The notes below the pieces were generated by a model, which worked only from the letters and a program-made list of their open reading frames with translations, was not told where the DNA came from and did not search any database. DNA of 64,000 nt, taken from assembly GCA_020439745.1 (NCBI GenBank), contig JAGQSC010000044.1, positions 1 to 64,000 of the forward strand, written 5' to 3'. Source of the stretch: Acidobacteriota bacterium (GTDB taxonomy: Bacteria > Acidobacteriota > Holophagae > Acanthopleuribacterales > Acanthopleuribacteraceae). Shown piece after piece: positions 25,491-35,266 of the stretch; position 1 is the first letter of the stretch, and each line of letters begins with the position of its first letter. Both the position numbers and the translations under genes were made by a program.

Positions 25491-26946
25491 GTCGACGGTT
25501 CTTTTCCAGAAATTCCTGAACGGCTCTGCGTTGCGCGATCAGTCTGTTTCTGTGGTTTAGCTTAGTCGGAGGCGCAACACGCTGTGTGCATTCCTCCTCG
25601 CTGAGGGGACAGCGTTCACAAGTCTGACCCAGAACCCGCTGCTGAATGTTTTTGTCGTTATGGAATGCGATGCGCCTTCGTGTTGCTCCGTCAAGTTGAA
25701 AGCCCAGGGTGACACTTGACCAGGTGTCGGGCTGCAACACCAATGCTCGGGCGACGGAAATGCACAGAAACTGAGTGGGTTTGTCCAAGAAGCGCGAGAT
25801 TTGAATGTCTGGAGCAGTTTGACCGCCACGATGGAGATCGATGACCTGTAATGAAAGCCAACGCCTACAGAAATGCTCGTTGAGCGAAATGCCGCTGGGA
25901 ATCCCCACGTCCGACATATTCAATTCCTTGGTGAGATAATACGACTGGTCCTTGCTGGTGAACCGCAGGAAGTGGATTCTTTCCAGACCATTTTCCTCGG
26001 GAAGAACCTGGGATAACCGGTAAAAAAACATTTCCGGTGTGGCATGGAATTGGTGCATTAGGTGGGAAAACATGGCTGCGTCCCAGTGATCGTGACTGAA
26101 GAATTCACGCATGGCTTTGCTCAGTTTCAAACGATCGATAAGTAGTGCTCCTGCAAAATAGGATGCTTTGAAGTCATTGAGAACTTGATCGAACGTCTGC
26201 ACCTCAATAGGTGGCGACGTGAGAGCTCTTTGATCAAGGCCAAGGACGCGGTAGCCTATCTCACGCGCGATCACAAAAGCCTTCTGGTTGTCCAAGAGCA
26301 TGCGGTTTAGAAACAAGCAAGGTTTTGAACCTGGAACCCATATCGATCTCAGCTTTTGAAATGATGTCTCCTCAGGAAGCCAGGTCACTTCGGCACCCGT
26401 GAGTTCTGTAAGTGCCGTTGAGCATGCGTGCCAAGTGTGTAGTTCTCCGGTACGTTTCCTAAATGACGCTGCTTCCAATTCGATTTCCGGAAAATGATTG
26501 GCATGCAATTCCTGAAATGACCGCAGGGCAGCATGAAAAAAGTTTTCGATGCCCATATCGTAGTTGCGCGTTATGTCGACAACTGTTCGTGCCAAAGCGC
26601 CGGCCTCCCGAGGTGCTTGGCTGAGCAGTTGTAATACGTCGTTTGGCGTAATACCAAAAAGGTCCAGAGGGAACTTTTGAATCAGTGCCGAATCGAGTAC
26701 TTCACTCAATGGATTGAGCTCGTCATCCAGATGGGTGGACACAAGGTCGTCATAGGCGACACCGAGTGATTCGGCCAGGACTACTAGTTTCTCAGGCTTC
26801 GGATACTTTTTCCCTTTCTCAATTTCGTTCAGATAGGAAATGGATAGCTCCGTCATATCACTCAGTTCTCGCAGCGAAAGTTGCAGCTTAAGCCGTAACT
26901 GTTTGACTTTCATCCCGAGTACGAGTCGTGGGAAGTTCTGGTGCAT
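25483..26946 (-). CDS. XRE/ImmA-IrrE type regulator, RamB/ScfR-like, probable regulator of aceBA
   Basis: A 487-residue transcription factor. Residues about 12-68 form an XRE helix-turn-helix (LRELSDMTELSISYLNEIEKG). The middle, about 170-280, is the ImmA/IrrE (DUF955) region, but the expected HExxH zinc motif reads REIGY, so metallopeptidase activity is probably lost. The C-terminus has a short cysteine cluster (CERCPLSEEEC). This architecture and length match RamB and ScfR-type short-chain fatty acid regulators, which control glyoxylate-shunt genes in actinobacteria. It is divergent from aceB-aceA with 134 bases between, which carry repeated TTCGC elements. Start could also be the Met 12 codons in. 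Regulatory role inferred from family and position. Confidence 0.75.
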   Translation of the reverse strand: MHQNFPRLVLGMKVKQLRLKLQLSLRELSDMTELSISYLNEIEKGKKYPKPEKLVVLAESLGVAYDDLVSTHLDDELNPLSEVLDSALIQKFPLDLFGITPNDVLQLLSQAPREAGALARTVVDITRNYDMGIENFFHAALRSFQELHANHFPEIELEAASFRKRTGELHTWHACSTALTELTGAEVTWLPEETSFQKLRSIWVPGSKPCLFLNRMLLDNQKAFVIAREIGYRVLGLDQRALTSPPIEVQTFDQVLNDFKASYFAGALLIDRLKLSKAMREFFSHDHWDAAMFSHLMHQFHATPEMFFYRLSQVLPEENGLERIHFLRFTSKDQSYYLTKELNMSDVGIPSGISLNEHFCRRWLSLQVIDLHRGGQTAPDIQISRFLDKPTQFLCISVARALVLQPDTWSSVTLGFQLDGATRRRIAFHNDKNIQQRVLGQTCERCPLSEEECTQRVAPPTKLNHRNRLIAQRRAVQEFLEKNRRPN

Positions 26947-26997
26947 ACCCGCAGTCTAGCAGGAAAGCGAGTTCTGCGGCAGCGATAGTTTTTGGCG

Positions 26998-27050
26998 TTT
27001 TCGCGAGTAGCGAAAATTCGCTTGACGATATATGTTCGCAAAGTTATGCT
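26998..27050 (+). promoter_or_regulatory. aceB promoter with nested TTCGC/GCGAA operator elements
   Basis: A strong sigma-70-type promoter: TTGACG at 27022-27027, 17-base spacer, TATGCT at 27045-27050. TTTTCGC (26998-27004) and GCGAAAA (27010-27016) form a perfect inverted repeat just upstream; another TTCGC follows at 27017-27021, and TTCGCAAAGTT (27035-27045) lies between the -35 and -10 boxes. The last element resembles the RamB-type site, AACTTTGC plus A-rich end, on the opposite strand as I remember it. Likely bound by the divergent regulator. Confidence 0.6.
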
Positions 27051-27080
27051 GGCACCAATCCAGACGATTGCGGGGGTGCC

Positions 27081-28703
27081 ATGAACCAGATACAGACAGA
27101 ATCCAGAATAACCGTGGGTCCACAAATGGACCTTGTTGCAGAGGCTTGGACCGATGAGGCCCAACGAGTGTTGACCCCAGAAGCATGCGCGTTTTTGGCT
27201 CAGCTGGTCCAGCGATTTGAAGGACCACGCCAGGAGCTGTTGGCTGCTAGAAGCGCAAGACAGCAAACCTACGATGATGGACTGGTGCCCACTTATCTCA
27301 ATCCGCACTCGGCGGCCGTCACATCTCGATGGACCGTTGGACCCATACCTAATGATCTTTGGTCGAGGCGCGTTGAGATTACTGGACCCATCAACAACGC
27401 GAAAATGGTGATTCAGATGCTTTCCCGCAATGATCAGGGTGCTCGCGCAGACTGTGCCATGCTCGATTTTGAGGATTCCATGATGCCGTCGTGGAAAAAC
27501 GTGATCAGTGGTCATTTGAATTTGATGGGCGCGGTAACGGGCGATCTTACCTATCAAGAACATGAAGGTTCAAAACGTTATGCCTTGGATCCGGAGGACA
27601 TGGCGGTCATCATGGTACGTGCCCGTGGTTTGCACCTAAACGAATCCAATCTTCATTTTCAGGGCGATTCCATCAGTGCTTCCTTGTTGGACCTGGGGCT
27701 TGCCGCTTTTCATACCGCGCGCTTGCTGGTGGACCAAAATAAGACACCAAAATTCTATATACCCAAGGTGGAGCATTACCTGGAAGCACGCTGGTGGAAT
27801 CGGGTTTTGAATACAATTGAGGAAGAGCTGGGGCTACCAGAAGGGACCCTACGCGTCACACTTTTGATTGAAACGCTCCCAGCGGCCTTTCAAATGGAGG
27901 AGATTCTCTACGAAATGCGGACGCATGCAGTTGGATTGAATGTGGGTCGGTGGGACAAGATATTCTCCGACATCAAAACGCTTAAGCAGCATGCTGATCG
28001 CATCATGCCCGATCGTGCTTCCATTGATATGAGTCGACCCTGGATGCGGCACTACGCAGAACGCCTGGTGCACATATGCCACCGTCGAGGGGCCTTTGCA
28101 TTGGGAGGAATGGCCGCGTTCACGCCGGGGCGCACCCAGTCCATGCGGGAAGAACAGCTGCGAAAGGTCATCGCTGACAAGCAACTTGAATCAAAGCTGG
28201 GGCATGACGGTTGTTGGGTTTCCCATCCATTCTTTATTGGACCTGCTCAATCACAGTTCCCTGAACCCAATCAACTACATGTCCATGCTGATTCGGGTGA
28301 TCGGTATCCGGATTTGTTGCCACATGGGGGTGGCCCAAGGACCATGGCGGGATTGAGAACCAACATTCGAGTGGGCATTGCCTACATACATGGATGGGAC
28401 CGGGAGATCGGCTGCATCGCCTGGGACAATCTCATGGAGGACCTTGCCACGCTGGAAATCTCTCGCGCTCAGGTTTGGCAGTGGCTTCATCACCACGTCA
28501 CTTTGGATGATGGAGTCCGGGTGACAACTGAACTGATTGCATCCGTTTTTGACGAGGAAAGAAACAGGATCATCGGGGAATTGGCCTTGGAAGGTGATGA
28601 TCTTGAAGCCTGGGCGCGCGCAGCGACGCGCGCCAAAGATTTGTTTTGTGCAGAAACGTTTCAGTCATTCCTGGCGCTCGAGTCGCCGCAGGTTGAAGGA
28701 TAA
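27081..28703 (+). CDS. aceB: Malate synthase A
   Basis: I start at the ATG at 27081, which has GGGGGTG just upstream and gives 540 residues, the normal length of malate synthase A; an upstream TTG extension to 26928 would cross the promoter. The enzyme condenses glyoxylate with acetyl-CoA. Characteristic blocks include ADCAMLDFEDSMMPSW, VTLLIETLPAAFQMEEIL, LNVGRWDKIFSDIK and CHRRGAFALGGMAAF, and the C-terminal catalytic Asp lies in the helical domain. The first of a two-gene unit with aceA 12 bases downstream. Needed for growth on acetate, fatty acids or other C2-yielding substrates. Confidence 0.96.
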   Translation: MNQIQTESRITVGPQMDLVAEAWTDEAQRVLTPEACAFLAQLVQRFEGPRQELLAARSARQQTYDDGLVPTYLNPHSAAVTSRWTVGPIPNDLWSRRVEITGPINNAKMVIQMLSRNDQGARADCAMLDFEDSMMPSWKNVISGHLNLMGAVTGDLTYQEHEGSKRYALDPEDMAVIMVRARGLHLNESNLHFQGDSISASLLDLGLAAFHTARLLVDQNKTPKFYIPKVEHYLEARWWNRVLNTIEEELGLPEGTLRVTLLIETLPAAFQMEEILYEMRTHAVGLNVGRWDKIFSDIKTLKQHADRIMPDRASIDMSRPWMRHYAERLVHICHRRGAFALGGMAAFTPGRTQSMREEQLRKVIADKQLESKLGHDGCWVSHPFFIGPAQSQFPEPNQLHVHADSGDRYPDLLPHGGGPRTMAGLRTNIRVGIAYIHGWDREIGCIAWDNLMEDLATLEISRAQVWQWLHHHVTLDDGVRVTTELIASVFDEERNRIIGELALEGDDLEAWARAATRAKDLFCAETFQSFLALESPQVEG

Positions 28704-28715
28704 AGGGAGGTAGCG

Positions 28716-29987
28716 ATGTACGATGTAACGAGAATTGAGTTCCTAAAACAAGAATGGCGGCAGGCTCGCTGGAAAGGCATATGTCGCCCGTACCGTGCAG
28801 AGGATGTGATTCGGCTTAGGGGTTCAATTGACATACAACACACGCTTGCTGAACGCGGATCAGAGAGGTTGTGGCGCGATCTGAACACCCAGAAATTGGT
28901 GCGAGCTCTAGGCGCACTCACCGGGAATCAAGCGGTGCAGCAGGTGAAGGCAGGATTGAAAGCGATTTATTTGAGCGGATGGCAAGTGGCTGCGGATGCC
29001 AACCTGTCGGGTCATATGTACCCCGATCAGAGCCTTTACCCCTCTAATTCGGTGCCGCACGTCGTGAAGCGCATCAACCAAGCCCTGCAACGTGCAGACC
29101 AGATAGCACATGTAGAGGGTGAATCATGTGATTTTTTTGCGCCGATCGTAGCGGATGCCGAGGCTGGATTTGGTGGTCATTTGAACGCTTTCGAGTTAAT
29201 GAAAGCGATGATAGAAGCGGGCGCCGCGGGTGTCCATTTCGAAGATCAACTGGCATCTGAAAAGAAATGCGGTCATTTGGGTGGCAAAGTGCTCGTCCCG
29301 ACTGGCCAGTTCATAAAGACGCTTGTTTCGGCTCGCTTGGCTGCAGACGTCATGGGAACCCCAACGATCTTGATTGCCCGAACTGATGCGCACAGTGCCA
29401 AGTTACTAACAAGCGATGTGGATGAGCGGGATCGAGCGTTCATGACGGGCGAACGGACACCTGAAGGTTTCTACAGAATCAAATGCGGCGTGGAGGCGGC
29501 AATAGCACGCGGGATCGCCTATGCGCCCTATTCAGATTTGGTGTGGTGGGAAACATCGAAACCTGATTTGGGTGAAGCCAAAGAATTTGCGGACGCGATG
29601 CATGCTCAATATCCAGAGAAAATGTTGGCTTACAACTGTTCACCTTCATTTAATTGGGAACGCCACCTTTCATCTTCGCAAATTGCTGGGTTCCAGGATG
29701 AGATCGCAGCCATGGGTTACAAGTTCCAATTTGTGACTCTGGCCGGATTCCATGCACTCAACCACAGCATGTACAACCTGGCCCACGCCTATGCCAAGAA
29801 TGGCATGGCTGCCTATAGCTCCTTTCAACAGCAAGAATTCGCGAGCGAATCGATCGGCTATACAGCAACCAAGCATCAGCGCGAAGTGGGTACGGGCTAT
29901 TTTGACGAGGTGGTGCAGGTAATCGCAGGCGGAACAGCTTCAACAATGGCGCTCGAAGAATCGACCGAAACCGAGCAGTTTGTCTAG
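28716..29987 (+). CDS. aceA: Isocitrate lyase
   Basis: A 423-residue enzyme that splits isocitrate to glyoxylate and succinate. The active-site loop KKCGH is present with Cys185, as are [10 protein letters not shown] (metal site), [13 protein letters not shown] and [15 protein letters not shown] lies 6 bases before the ATG. Length matches the bacterial short form (about 430 residues), and nothing essential is missing. It follows aceB closely; together they form the glyoxylate shunt, fed by the citrate synthase at 18.3-19.6 kb. A strong hairpin lies 9 bases after the stop. Confidence 0.97.
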   Translation: MYDVTRIEFLKQEWRQARWKGICRPYRAEDVIRLRGSIDIQHTLAERGSERLWRDLNTQKLVRALGALTGNQAVQQVKAGLKAIYLSGWQVAADANLSGHMYPDQSLYPSNSVPHVVKRINQALQRADQIAHVEGESCDFFAPIVADAEAGFGGHLNAFELMKAMIEAGAAGVHFEDQLASEKKCGHLGGKVLVPTGQFIKTLVSARLAADVMGTPTILIARTDAHSAKLLTSDVDERDRAFMTGERTPEGFYRIKCGVEAAIARGIAYAPYSDLVWWETSKPDLGEAKEFADAMHAQYPEKMLAYNCSPSFNWERHLSSSQIAGFQDEIAAMGYKFQFVTLAGFHALNHSMYNLAHAYAKNGMAAYSSFQQQEFASESIGYTATKHQREVGTGYFDEVVQVIAGGTASTMALEESTETEQFV

Positions 29988-29995
29988 TTTCTTGA

Positions 29996-30031
29996 GTCGT
30001 GCTGACGGGCGGGTGCCTGTCGGCACGACTT
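29996..30031 (+). terminator. Hairpin after aceA
   Basis: AGTCGTGCTGAC (29996-30007) pairs with GTCGGCACGACT (30020-30031) over 12 positions with a single G-T pair and a 12-base loop. No run of T follows, so it may be a Rho-dependent stop or an RNA-stabilising hairpin rather than a classical terminator. Confidence 0.55.
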
Positions 30032-30078
30032 GTGATATTACGTGCCGATCCCGTGTAGGGGAATGGCCTTACATAAAT

Positions 30079-30744
30079 TCATGAATGGGTGTAAGAGACA
30101 ATCCAATACACGGCTAAGGGACCGGGCAGGGGGATCATCTCTCGGTGTTTCATGGTGAATCCTGCTTGTTGGATGGAGCGGTGCAGGGATGCTGCGTTTT
30201 GGTGGTGGTAGTGCCCTGAGAATCCGGCCAACCACCGGCCAAAACGATAAAAACGGTTTTCGGTGGGTAAACTCACCAGCAAGTATCCCGAAGGTTTCAA
30301 GGCATCCTTGAACCGTTTCAGGACGGTCTCCACGGGATCGATGTGTTCTAACACTTCTGCTGCGATAATCAGGTCAAGACTTTCCTTTTGCGGTGCCCAC
30401 ACATCGGGTGTGATCACCTCTATGCCCGAGTAGTGGTGGGTCGCTACCGTCATTCGAGCGGGACCAGGAACGATATCTATGGCCGTGGTCCTATGTGCCA
30501 ATTTGGTGAGTACCGAGAAAAGTACCCCTATGCCGCATCCATAGTCGACCACATTGAGGGGTCGATTTAGCGTCTGTCTAATCTGATCTGCCGTCTCTGC
30601 CACCTTTTTCACTCTGCGCCACGCCATCCAACGCAGAACGGGGTTCCTGTGTAGGTAACTGGGAATGGCCATTTCGTCACAGTCTTCCTCACTCAAAGAA
30701 GCCTTGATCGTCAACAGCTGTTCTTTTGAAAATGGCTTTATCAA
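30079..30744 (-). CDS. SAM-dependent methyltransferase (class I)
   Basis: I place the start at TTG 30744, with GAGGA 6 bases upstream; the open frame extends further but only as a shadow of the neighbouring gene. The 221-residue protein has the Rossmann motif I NVVDYGCGIGVLFSVL, an acidic strand-2 end (TTAIDIVPG), and IIAAEVLEHIDPVE, as in UbiG/Methyltransf_11-type enzymes. The C-terminus is hydrophobic (PLAVYWIVSYTHS). It is the last gene of a minus-strand operon with a flippase-like protein, a family 2 glycosyltransferase and a YfhO-like protein, suggesting modification of a lipid-linked sugar. Substrate unknown. Confidence 0.78.
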   Translation of the reverse strand: MIKPFSKEQLLTIKASLSEEDCDEMAIPSYLHRNPVLRWMAWRRVKKVAETADQIRQTLNRPLNVVDYGCGIGVLFSVLTKLAHRTTAIDIVPGPARMTVATHHYSGIEVITPDVWAPQKESLDLIIAAEVLEHIDPVETVLKRFKDALKPSGYLLVSLPTENRFYRFGRWLAGFSGHYHHQNAASLHRSIQQAGFTMKHREMIPLPGPLAVYWIVSYTHS

Positions 30745-30758
30745 ACAGATCCTCAAGC

Positions 30759-31691
30759 TTAACGTCGATGCAATTTGTGCCACGCAAACACAAAAAGGAA
30801 AAAGATGAACTCGGCAACTACCAAAACAATACGATAAGAAAAGGACAGCAGAACCGCATGGGTGGTGTCTAAGTGTGCCCATGTGCCCAACAAATAGACC
30901 AGCGCACCTTCGCGGACACCCAATCCGCTGGGTGCGAACAAAGACACCATACCAAGCACACTTGAAAGACAAACGGACGCAATGGCCACCGACGCCGTCA
31001 CGGAACTCGAATCGGTCGCTGCCTTGCAGAATACATAAAAGACACAACCATAGCTCACGCTCATCGCGATGTAGCAGGCCAGGAAGCCAGATGTCGCTTT
31101 GGCTGGCATTAGGAGGTTCCCATTGGTTTTCGCAATCACATTCAGAACCCACACGAAGGTACGTGGCGTATATACGACAATGACTGTAGTCAAAAGGACC
31201 AAGAGGCCAAGGATCCACTGGTATTCAGATCGTATGGTGTCAATGAATATGGCGAATCCGGCACCGGCAATGATCATGCCAACCAGCCCGAAAAACAAGT
31301 CGTACCCTGCTGCAGCGAACACCGCACCACGCCGGTACCCAAAAGGCTGAAGGGAAAGCCAACGTCCAATCACCATCGGCACTTTTCCTGGAATATAACG
31401 TCCCAGATATCCCACCATGAACACATATAGCCACTGAGAGATGTGCAGATTGCCTGCTTGGAAGAAACGCTGGAGTTTTGACCAAACAAGGGCGGACATG
31501 GTGAAGTAGCAGAAGGATAGTCCAAGTACTGCCATGCCCGCTGTAACTGTCAATTTTGTGAGCAAACCCTTGGCTTGCGGCAAGTGACCTGCCACAAACC
31601 ACACCACAAAACCCACAACAATCAATAGGTAGAGCGTGGTCAAGATACGATTTGCCGCGGTCTTGCTGCCAACGTCAGTTGTTTTACTCAT
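30759..31691 (-). CDS. Lysylphosphatidylglycerol synthase TM-region family (flippase-like) membrane protein
   Basis: A 310-residue protein with about eight transmembrane helices. The conserved blocks GRYIPGKVPMVIGRW and APSGLGVREGALV are those of the LPG_synthase_TM/UPF0104 family, related to the flippase half of MprF and found beside glycosyltransferases in glycolipid operons. No cytoplasmic lysyl-transferase domain is attached. It overlaps the upstream glycosyltransferase gene by 8 bases. A role in moving a lipid-linked sugar across the membrane is inferred from family and context. Confidence 0.75.
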   Translation of the reverse strand: MSKTTDVGSKTAANRILTTLYLLIVVGFVVWFVAGHLPQAKGLLTKLTVTAGMAVLGLSFCYFTMSALVWSKLQRFFQAGNLHISQWLYVFMVGYLGRYIPGKVPMVIGRWLSLQPFGYRRGAVFAAAGYDLFFGLVGMIIAGAGFAIFIDTIRSEYQWILGLLVLLTTVIVVYTPRTFVWVLNVIAKTNGNLLMPAKATSGFLACYIAMSVSYGCVFYVFCKAATDSSSVTASVAIASVCLSSVLGMVSLFAPSGLGVREGALVYLLGTWAHLDTTHAVLLSFSYRIVLVVAEFIFFLFVFAWHKLHRR

Positions 31692-32640
31692 TAAAATAGA
31701 AGTGACGTTTTTGGTAATACAGTTGTTCTTCTTGGTTTCGGCGAATGCGACCCAACATATCTGCGATAAGCCCGGTTATTGCAAGGGCCAGTCCCAAAGC
31801 AAAGAGAAAACCAGCGCTGAATCCCGCCCACAAATGACCGCTGAAGAAACCTGTCAACACATAATGCATCAAGAAGAAAGAGCCCAGAGCAAATGACATG
31901 ATGAACGCCATGGCAGAAAAAAAGCAGAAAAACCGCAGGGGTTTGTAGTCGCGATAGGCACTGAAAATGATTTTTGACGTTTGAAAGGCATAGCGAAATA
32001 GATTAGATGCGATACGCGATTTTCCGTGGGCCCTTTGGCCAATAACCTTCGTGGGCATTTCTTTGATGCGAAGACTCTTAAAAGCCAGGTTTAAGAAAAC
32101 CTCTTGAGTATAGGTAAATGAACCGAAGAGGTTGATATGAAGTAGTGCTTCCCTGGAAAAAGCACGAAATCCACAGGACACATCGTAATACCTACGACCA
32201 ATTAATGCACTTACGAGTTGGGCCATGCGGTGATTGCCCCACTTTTTGATCCAAGGCATTTCTGGGATTATTGATGGGTCAGAGAATCTCGAGGCCGTGA
32301 CAAAATCTGCTTGTTTTTGAACCACTGGTGCCACTAAAGATGCCATGTCGGGTGGGTGAAACTGACCGTCCCCGTCAATGTGGACCATTACATCAGCCCC
32401 GCGTTTCAATGCTTCTAGAATTCCTGATCTAAACGCGCTGCCAACGCCCAAGTTTGACCCATGGCTAACGACAAAAGCGCCAGCCTCACGGGCTACGGCC
32501 GCGCTATCATCAGTCGAACCATCGTCAATCACCACTACTTCAACCGATGAGATACCGTCCATATTTTTGGGTATTTGGTCGATCACGGCTTTGATGGTCG
32601 CCGATTCATTGAGACAAGGAATCACAACGACGCACTTCAT
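31684..32640 (-). CDS. Family 2 glycosyltransferase (dolichyl-phosphate mannosyltransferase-like)
   Basis: A 318-residue protein with a GT2 catalytic domain (about residues 1-215) and two C-terminal transmembrane helices (about 232-300), the DPM1/GtrB layout. Motifs visible are VVIPCLNESATI, EVVVIDDGSTDDS, HIDGDGQFHPPDM (DxD-like metal site) and DVSCGFRAFSREAL. Such enzymes transfer a sugar from a nucleotide donor to polyprenyl phosphate. Flanked by the YfhO-like membrane protein, overlapping by 4 bases, and the flippase-like gene, overlapping by 8; the products would supply a lipid-linked sugar for GT-C-type transfer. Confidence 0.87.
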   Translation of the reverse strand: MKCVVVIPCLNESATIKAVIDQIPKNMDGISSVEVVVIDDGSTDDSAAVAREAGAFVVSHGSNLGVGSAFRSGILEALKRGADVMVHIDGDGQFHPPDMASLVAPVVQKQADFVTASRFSDPSIIPEMPWIKKWGNHRMAQLVSALIGRRYYDVSCGFRAFSREALLHINLFGSFTYTQEVFLNLAFKSLRIKEMPTKVIGQRAHGKSRIASNLFRYAFQTSKIIFSAYRDYKPLRFFCFFSAMAFIMSFALGSFFLMHYVLTGFFSGHLWAGFSAGFLFALGLALAITGLIADMLGRIRRNQEEQLYYQKRHFYFNE

Positions 32641-35108
32641 GCATCCACCACCGCGACAGCGTTTTGGCGAGTATGCTCCTTAAAGCCAGCCCAAAACATA
32701 GCCATCAATACACTGATCGACAACATCGTTAATACTACGAAACAGGTCAGATATGGCGGTCGATATTTGAATTCGAGAATGTGATCGCCCGGTTCAGATA
32801 CCGGTACTGCGAGGAGGAAGCCATAAGCCCGGATGGTGGAGATCGGTTTACCGTCAATCGTTGCCTTCCAGTTCCGGTGGAAATAGGAACTGGCCACCAA
32901 ATATCCGGGCTTATGCGTCTTAATGTGGTATGTCATTACGTCGGGACCCTGTTGATAGTCAGTTATTGTTCCTGCTGATTGAGGCCTCATATCCATCGTT
33001 GATTCGTCGCCGGGGACCAGACCTGATGGGTTAGCAAGCGATATGTTGGCGTGGATATCCCATTGTTCCTTGAAGTCATGTACCATGGCATCGCTGTCCT
33101 TGTGGATCACGCCATCACTTGGCAGGAACCCGTGATGGTTGTCCCGTTTTCGTGTAAGGATATTAACACCGGGAAACTGCCGCTCTGTGAATTGAAGCTG
33201 CCAATCCGGATTCTTCTCTAACGTGATTCCTCGATAGGTCAGAAAGCATTTGACGTCTGCCAGTTCCCAAATGGGGTGATTGATATCTGTCTGATTCCTT
33301 GGAAAGATTGCCTGGGTAGGCATAGCCACATATGCGTCGGCATATGCGAGTTGCACTAAGTGAAGGTAGGGTTTGGGAAGCGACAGTCTTCCTGCGGCAA
33401 CCGGAATACCATAGTTTTGCAGGATGGCGGGAACGGCCACATAATCAAGGGTGACCACACGGCTGCCCTTCAATTCATCCTTCAGGTACTGAATAAACTC
33501 GAATTCGGGAAACCACATCCGTCTTTTTGCGTACGATACCCAGTTGTTGGTGTGGAGGCCGATTTCAAGGACGCCAAAGACGACCATGATGGTTCCCAAT
33601 AACCACTTTGAGCGCCATCGCTTTTCAGCAAATTGCGTCAAGCCAATGGCACCTAGCATTGCAAATCCGATCACGTTCATGGTTATGGATAGGGGACCAT
33701 AAATAGACGTGTAACGCGTAGGCTCTTTGGGCAAAGCGTGCAGGAAGTAGTCAGTGGCATACCATGTCCAAGTAGCTACAGCTACTAATATGATCGCTGT
33801 GCATAACCATCTTTTCGACCCGCTTAATCGCCACAGGAAATCCAAACCATACCCACCTAGAACTGCCAAGACAAAATGAAAAACAGTTTTCTGGTAGTAG
33901 GGTGCGTTGCCTTTGAATAAGGGTAACTGGTTCGTCCATGCCTCCGAGGTCTCAAATGGGAACATATAAATGAGTGGTGCCAGCCAAAGCGCAAATACGA
34001 ACCAGATTAGGATCTTGTGATCGAACTTCATAATCAATCGAAGCACAGCGGCAGATAGTGCGGCTGAAATGGCCAGATATCCGATGAAGATCGAAGTGTT
34101 TATATAACTAATGGGCCAATTGGCTATATCGGCCAGAGGGTGGCCGTACATGTGCGCGTAAAACGCATGCCAAAAGCTCGTCCAGGGAATCTGCCACAGC
34201 CCGTAGTCTTCCCGATATGCCAGATCGATGGAATGGGCAATAAAGTCAAAAGTGGATGCCAAGGGGATCGAAATCAACATACCTGCCAGGATTCCTGATA
34301 CCGTCACTTTGATTCCCAATGACCAACGCCTGCCCGGCGAACAAAGAATGCGCACCGCCATATAGGCTGCCAAAATGTAGGAAAAATAGAAGATGACTGA
34401 CAGGAATCCCGCCAAGCCAAGGCAAGCCAGTGACAGTGCTAGCCATATCACGTCGCGCCACTTGTCAGAAGAAAATAGGCGTTCCGCAGCGTAGAAAGCG
34501 ATAGGTGCCGTGAGCGATACAATCGAAAATCCACGTTCGTAGTGGCTCATATTGCTGGCGGAAAAAACGTAGCCCAGTGAGACGGCGAGACCAACTGGAA
34601 AGTAAATGCCTAACTTTCGAAGGAAAAGAAAGGTGAAAGCAACTCCAATCACGAAACGCAGAAGTATTTCAATCGTCCACCCGTAGGGCACGCCGAAAAC
34701 CAACCAAGTCACAGTTCGAAGCGGATAGCATAGAAAATTGAAGATATTGAATACGCCAACGGAGCCTAGCTGATTGGCGTAGGTCCATTGCCTCACGGTT
34801 CCCCGCCGAAGCTCTCCTCCTTCAAAAACCATGGTTCCATATCCATCAACCACGTCGGACATGATGGTGTTACCGCGATTGTCTGGAAGCTCTTTCGCGG
34901 ATGCAAATGGTTGGAAATTGTACATATAGTTGACATTGGAGAGAATGTTGCCAAAGAAAACCCCGCGAAATACAGCGAACGTGACCAATATTGAGATGAT
35001 GACCACTGCAACCAACTGTGGGTCTCGATTGATCATTCGCCGTACGGTGCCCCAGACAGACCGAACAAGGCGCGTCCCGGTAATGCTTTTCGCCATGCGA
35101 AAGGTCAT
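32637..35108 (-). CDS. YfhO-family membrane protein
   Basis: An 823-residue protein with about 12-13 transmembrane helices in the first 500 residues and a soluble domain after that. The patterns FGNILSNVNYMYNFQPFAS near the N-terminus, WELADVKCFLTYRG, and the end (GYLVASSYFHRNWKATIDG, then a final helix) match bacterial YfhO proteins. In Gram-positive bacteria YfhO glycosylates lipoteichoic acid; here a GT-C-like transfer from a lipid-linked donor is a reasonable guess. GGGG precedes the ATG. First gene of the four-gene minus-strand unit, overlapping the glycosyltransferase gene by 4 bases. Confidence 0.78.
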   Translation of the reverse strand: MTFRMAKSITGTRLVRSVWGTVRRMINRDPQLVAVVIISILVTFAVFRGVFFGNILSNVNYMYNFQPFASAKELPDNRGNTIMSDVVDGYGTMVFEGGELRRGTVRQWTYANQLGSVGVFNIFNFLCYPLRTVTWLVFGVPYGWTIEILLRFVIGVAFTFLFLRKLGIYFPVGLAVSLGYVFSASNMSHYERGFSIVSLTAPIAFYAAERLFSSDKWRDVIWLALSLACLGLAGFLSVIFYFSYILAAYMAVRILCSPGRRWSLGIKVTVSGILAGMLISIPLASTFDFIAHSIDLAYREDYGLWQIPWTSFWHAFYAHMYGHPLADIANWPISYINTSIFIGYLAISAALSAAVLRLIMKFDHKILIWFVFALWLAPLIYMFPFETSEAWTNQLPLFKGNAPYYQKTVFHFVLAVLGGYGLDFLWRLSGSKRWLCTAIILVAVATWTWYATDYFLHALPKEPTRYTSIYGPLSITMNVIGFAMLGAIGLTQFAEKRWRSKWLLGTIMVVFGVLEIGLHTNNWVSYAKRRMWFPEFEFIQYLKDELKGSRVVTLDYVAVPAILQNYGIPVAAGRLSLPKPYLHLVQLAYADAYVAMPTQAIFPRNQTDINHPIWELADVKCFLTYRGITLEKNPDWQLQFTERQFPGVNILTRKRDNHHGFLPSDGVIHKDSDAMVHDFKEQWDIHANISLANPSGLVPGDESTMDMRPQSAGTITDYQQGPDVMTYHIKTHKPGYLVASSYFHRNWKATIDGKPISTIRAYGFLLAVPVSEPGDHILEFKYRPPYLTCFVVLTMLSISVLMAMFWAGFKEHTRQNAVAVVDA

Positions 35109-35266
35109 CGAAACCCCATTCCCCTAAATCATTGCAGCGATTTCCGATGCTAACATAATCGAGGCTTCCGGTTTTCGCCTTAAGGCCCAGTCAATCGTCA
35201 CTGGGTCAGATAGGCGGGCTCTGGATTGAAATGCTATGCTCGTCTGACAGGAATCGGGGTGGTTTC

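Noticed and set aside
30744-31218. N-terminal extension of the methyltransferase frame
   Set aside because: It overlaps the flippase-like gene in another frame, is cysteine-rich nonsense-like text, and a TTG with a good ribosome-binding site lies at 30744.
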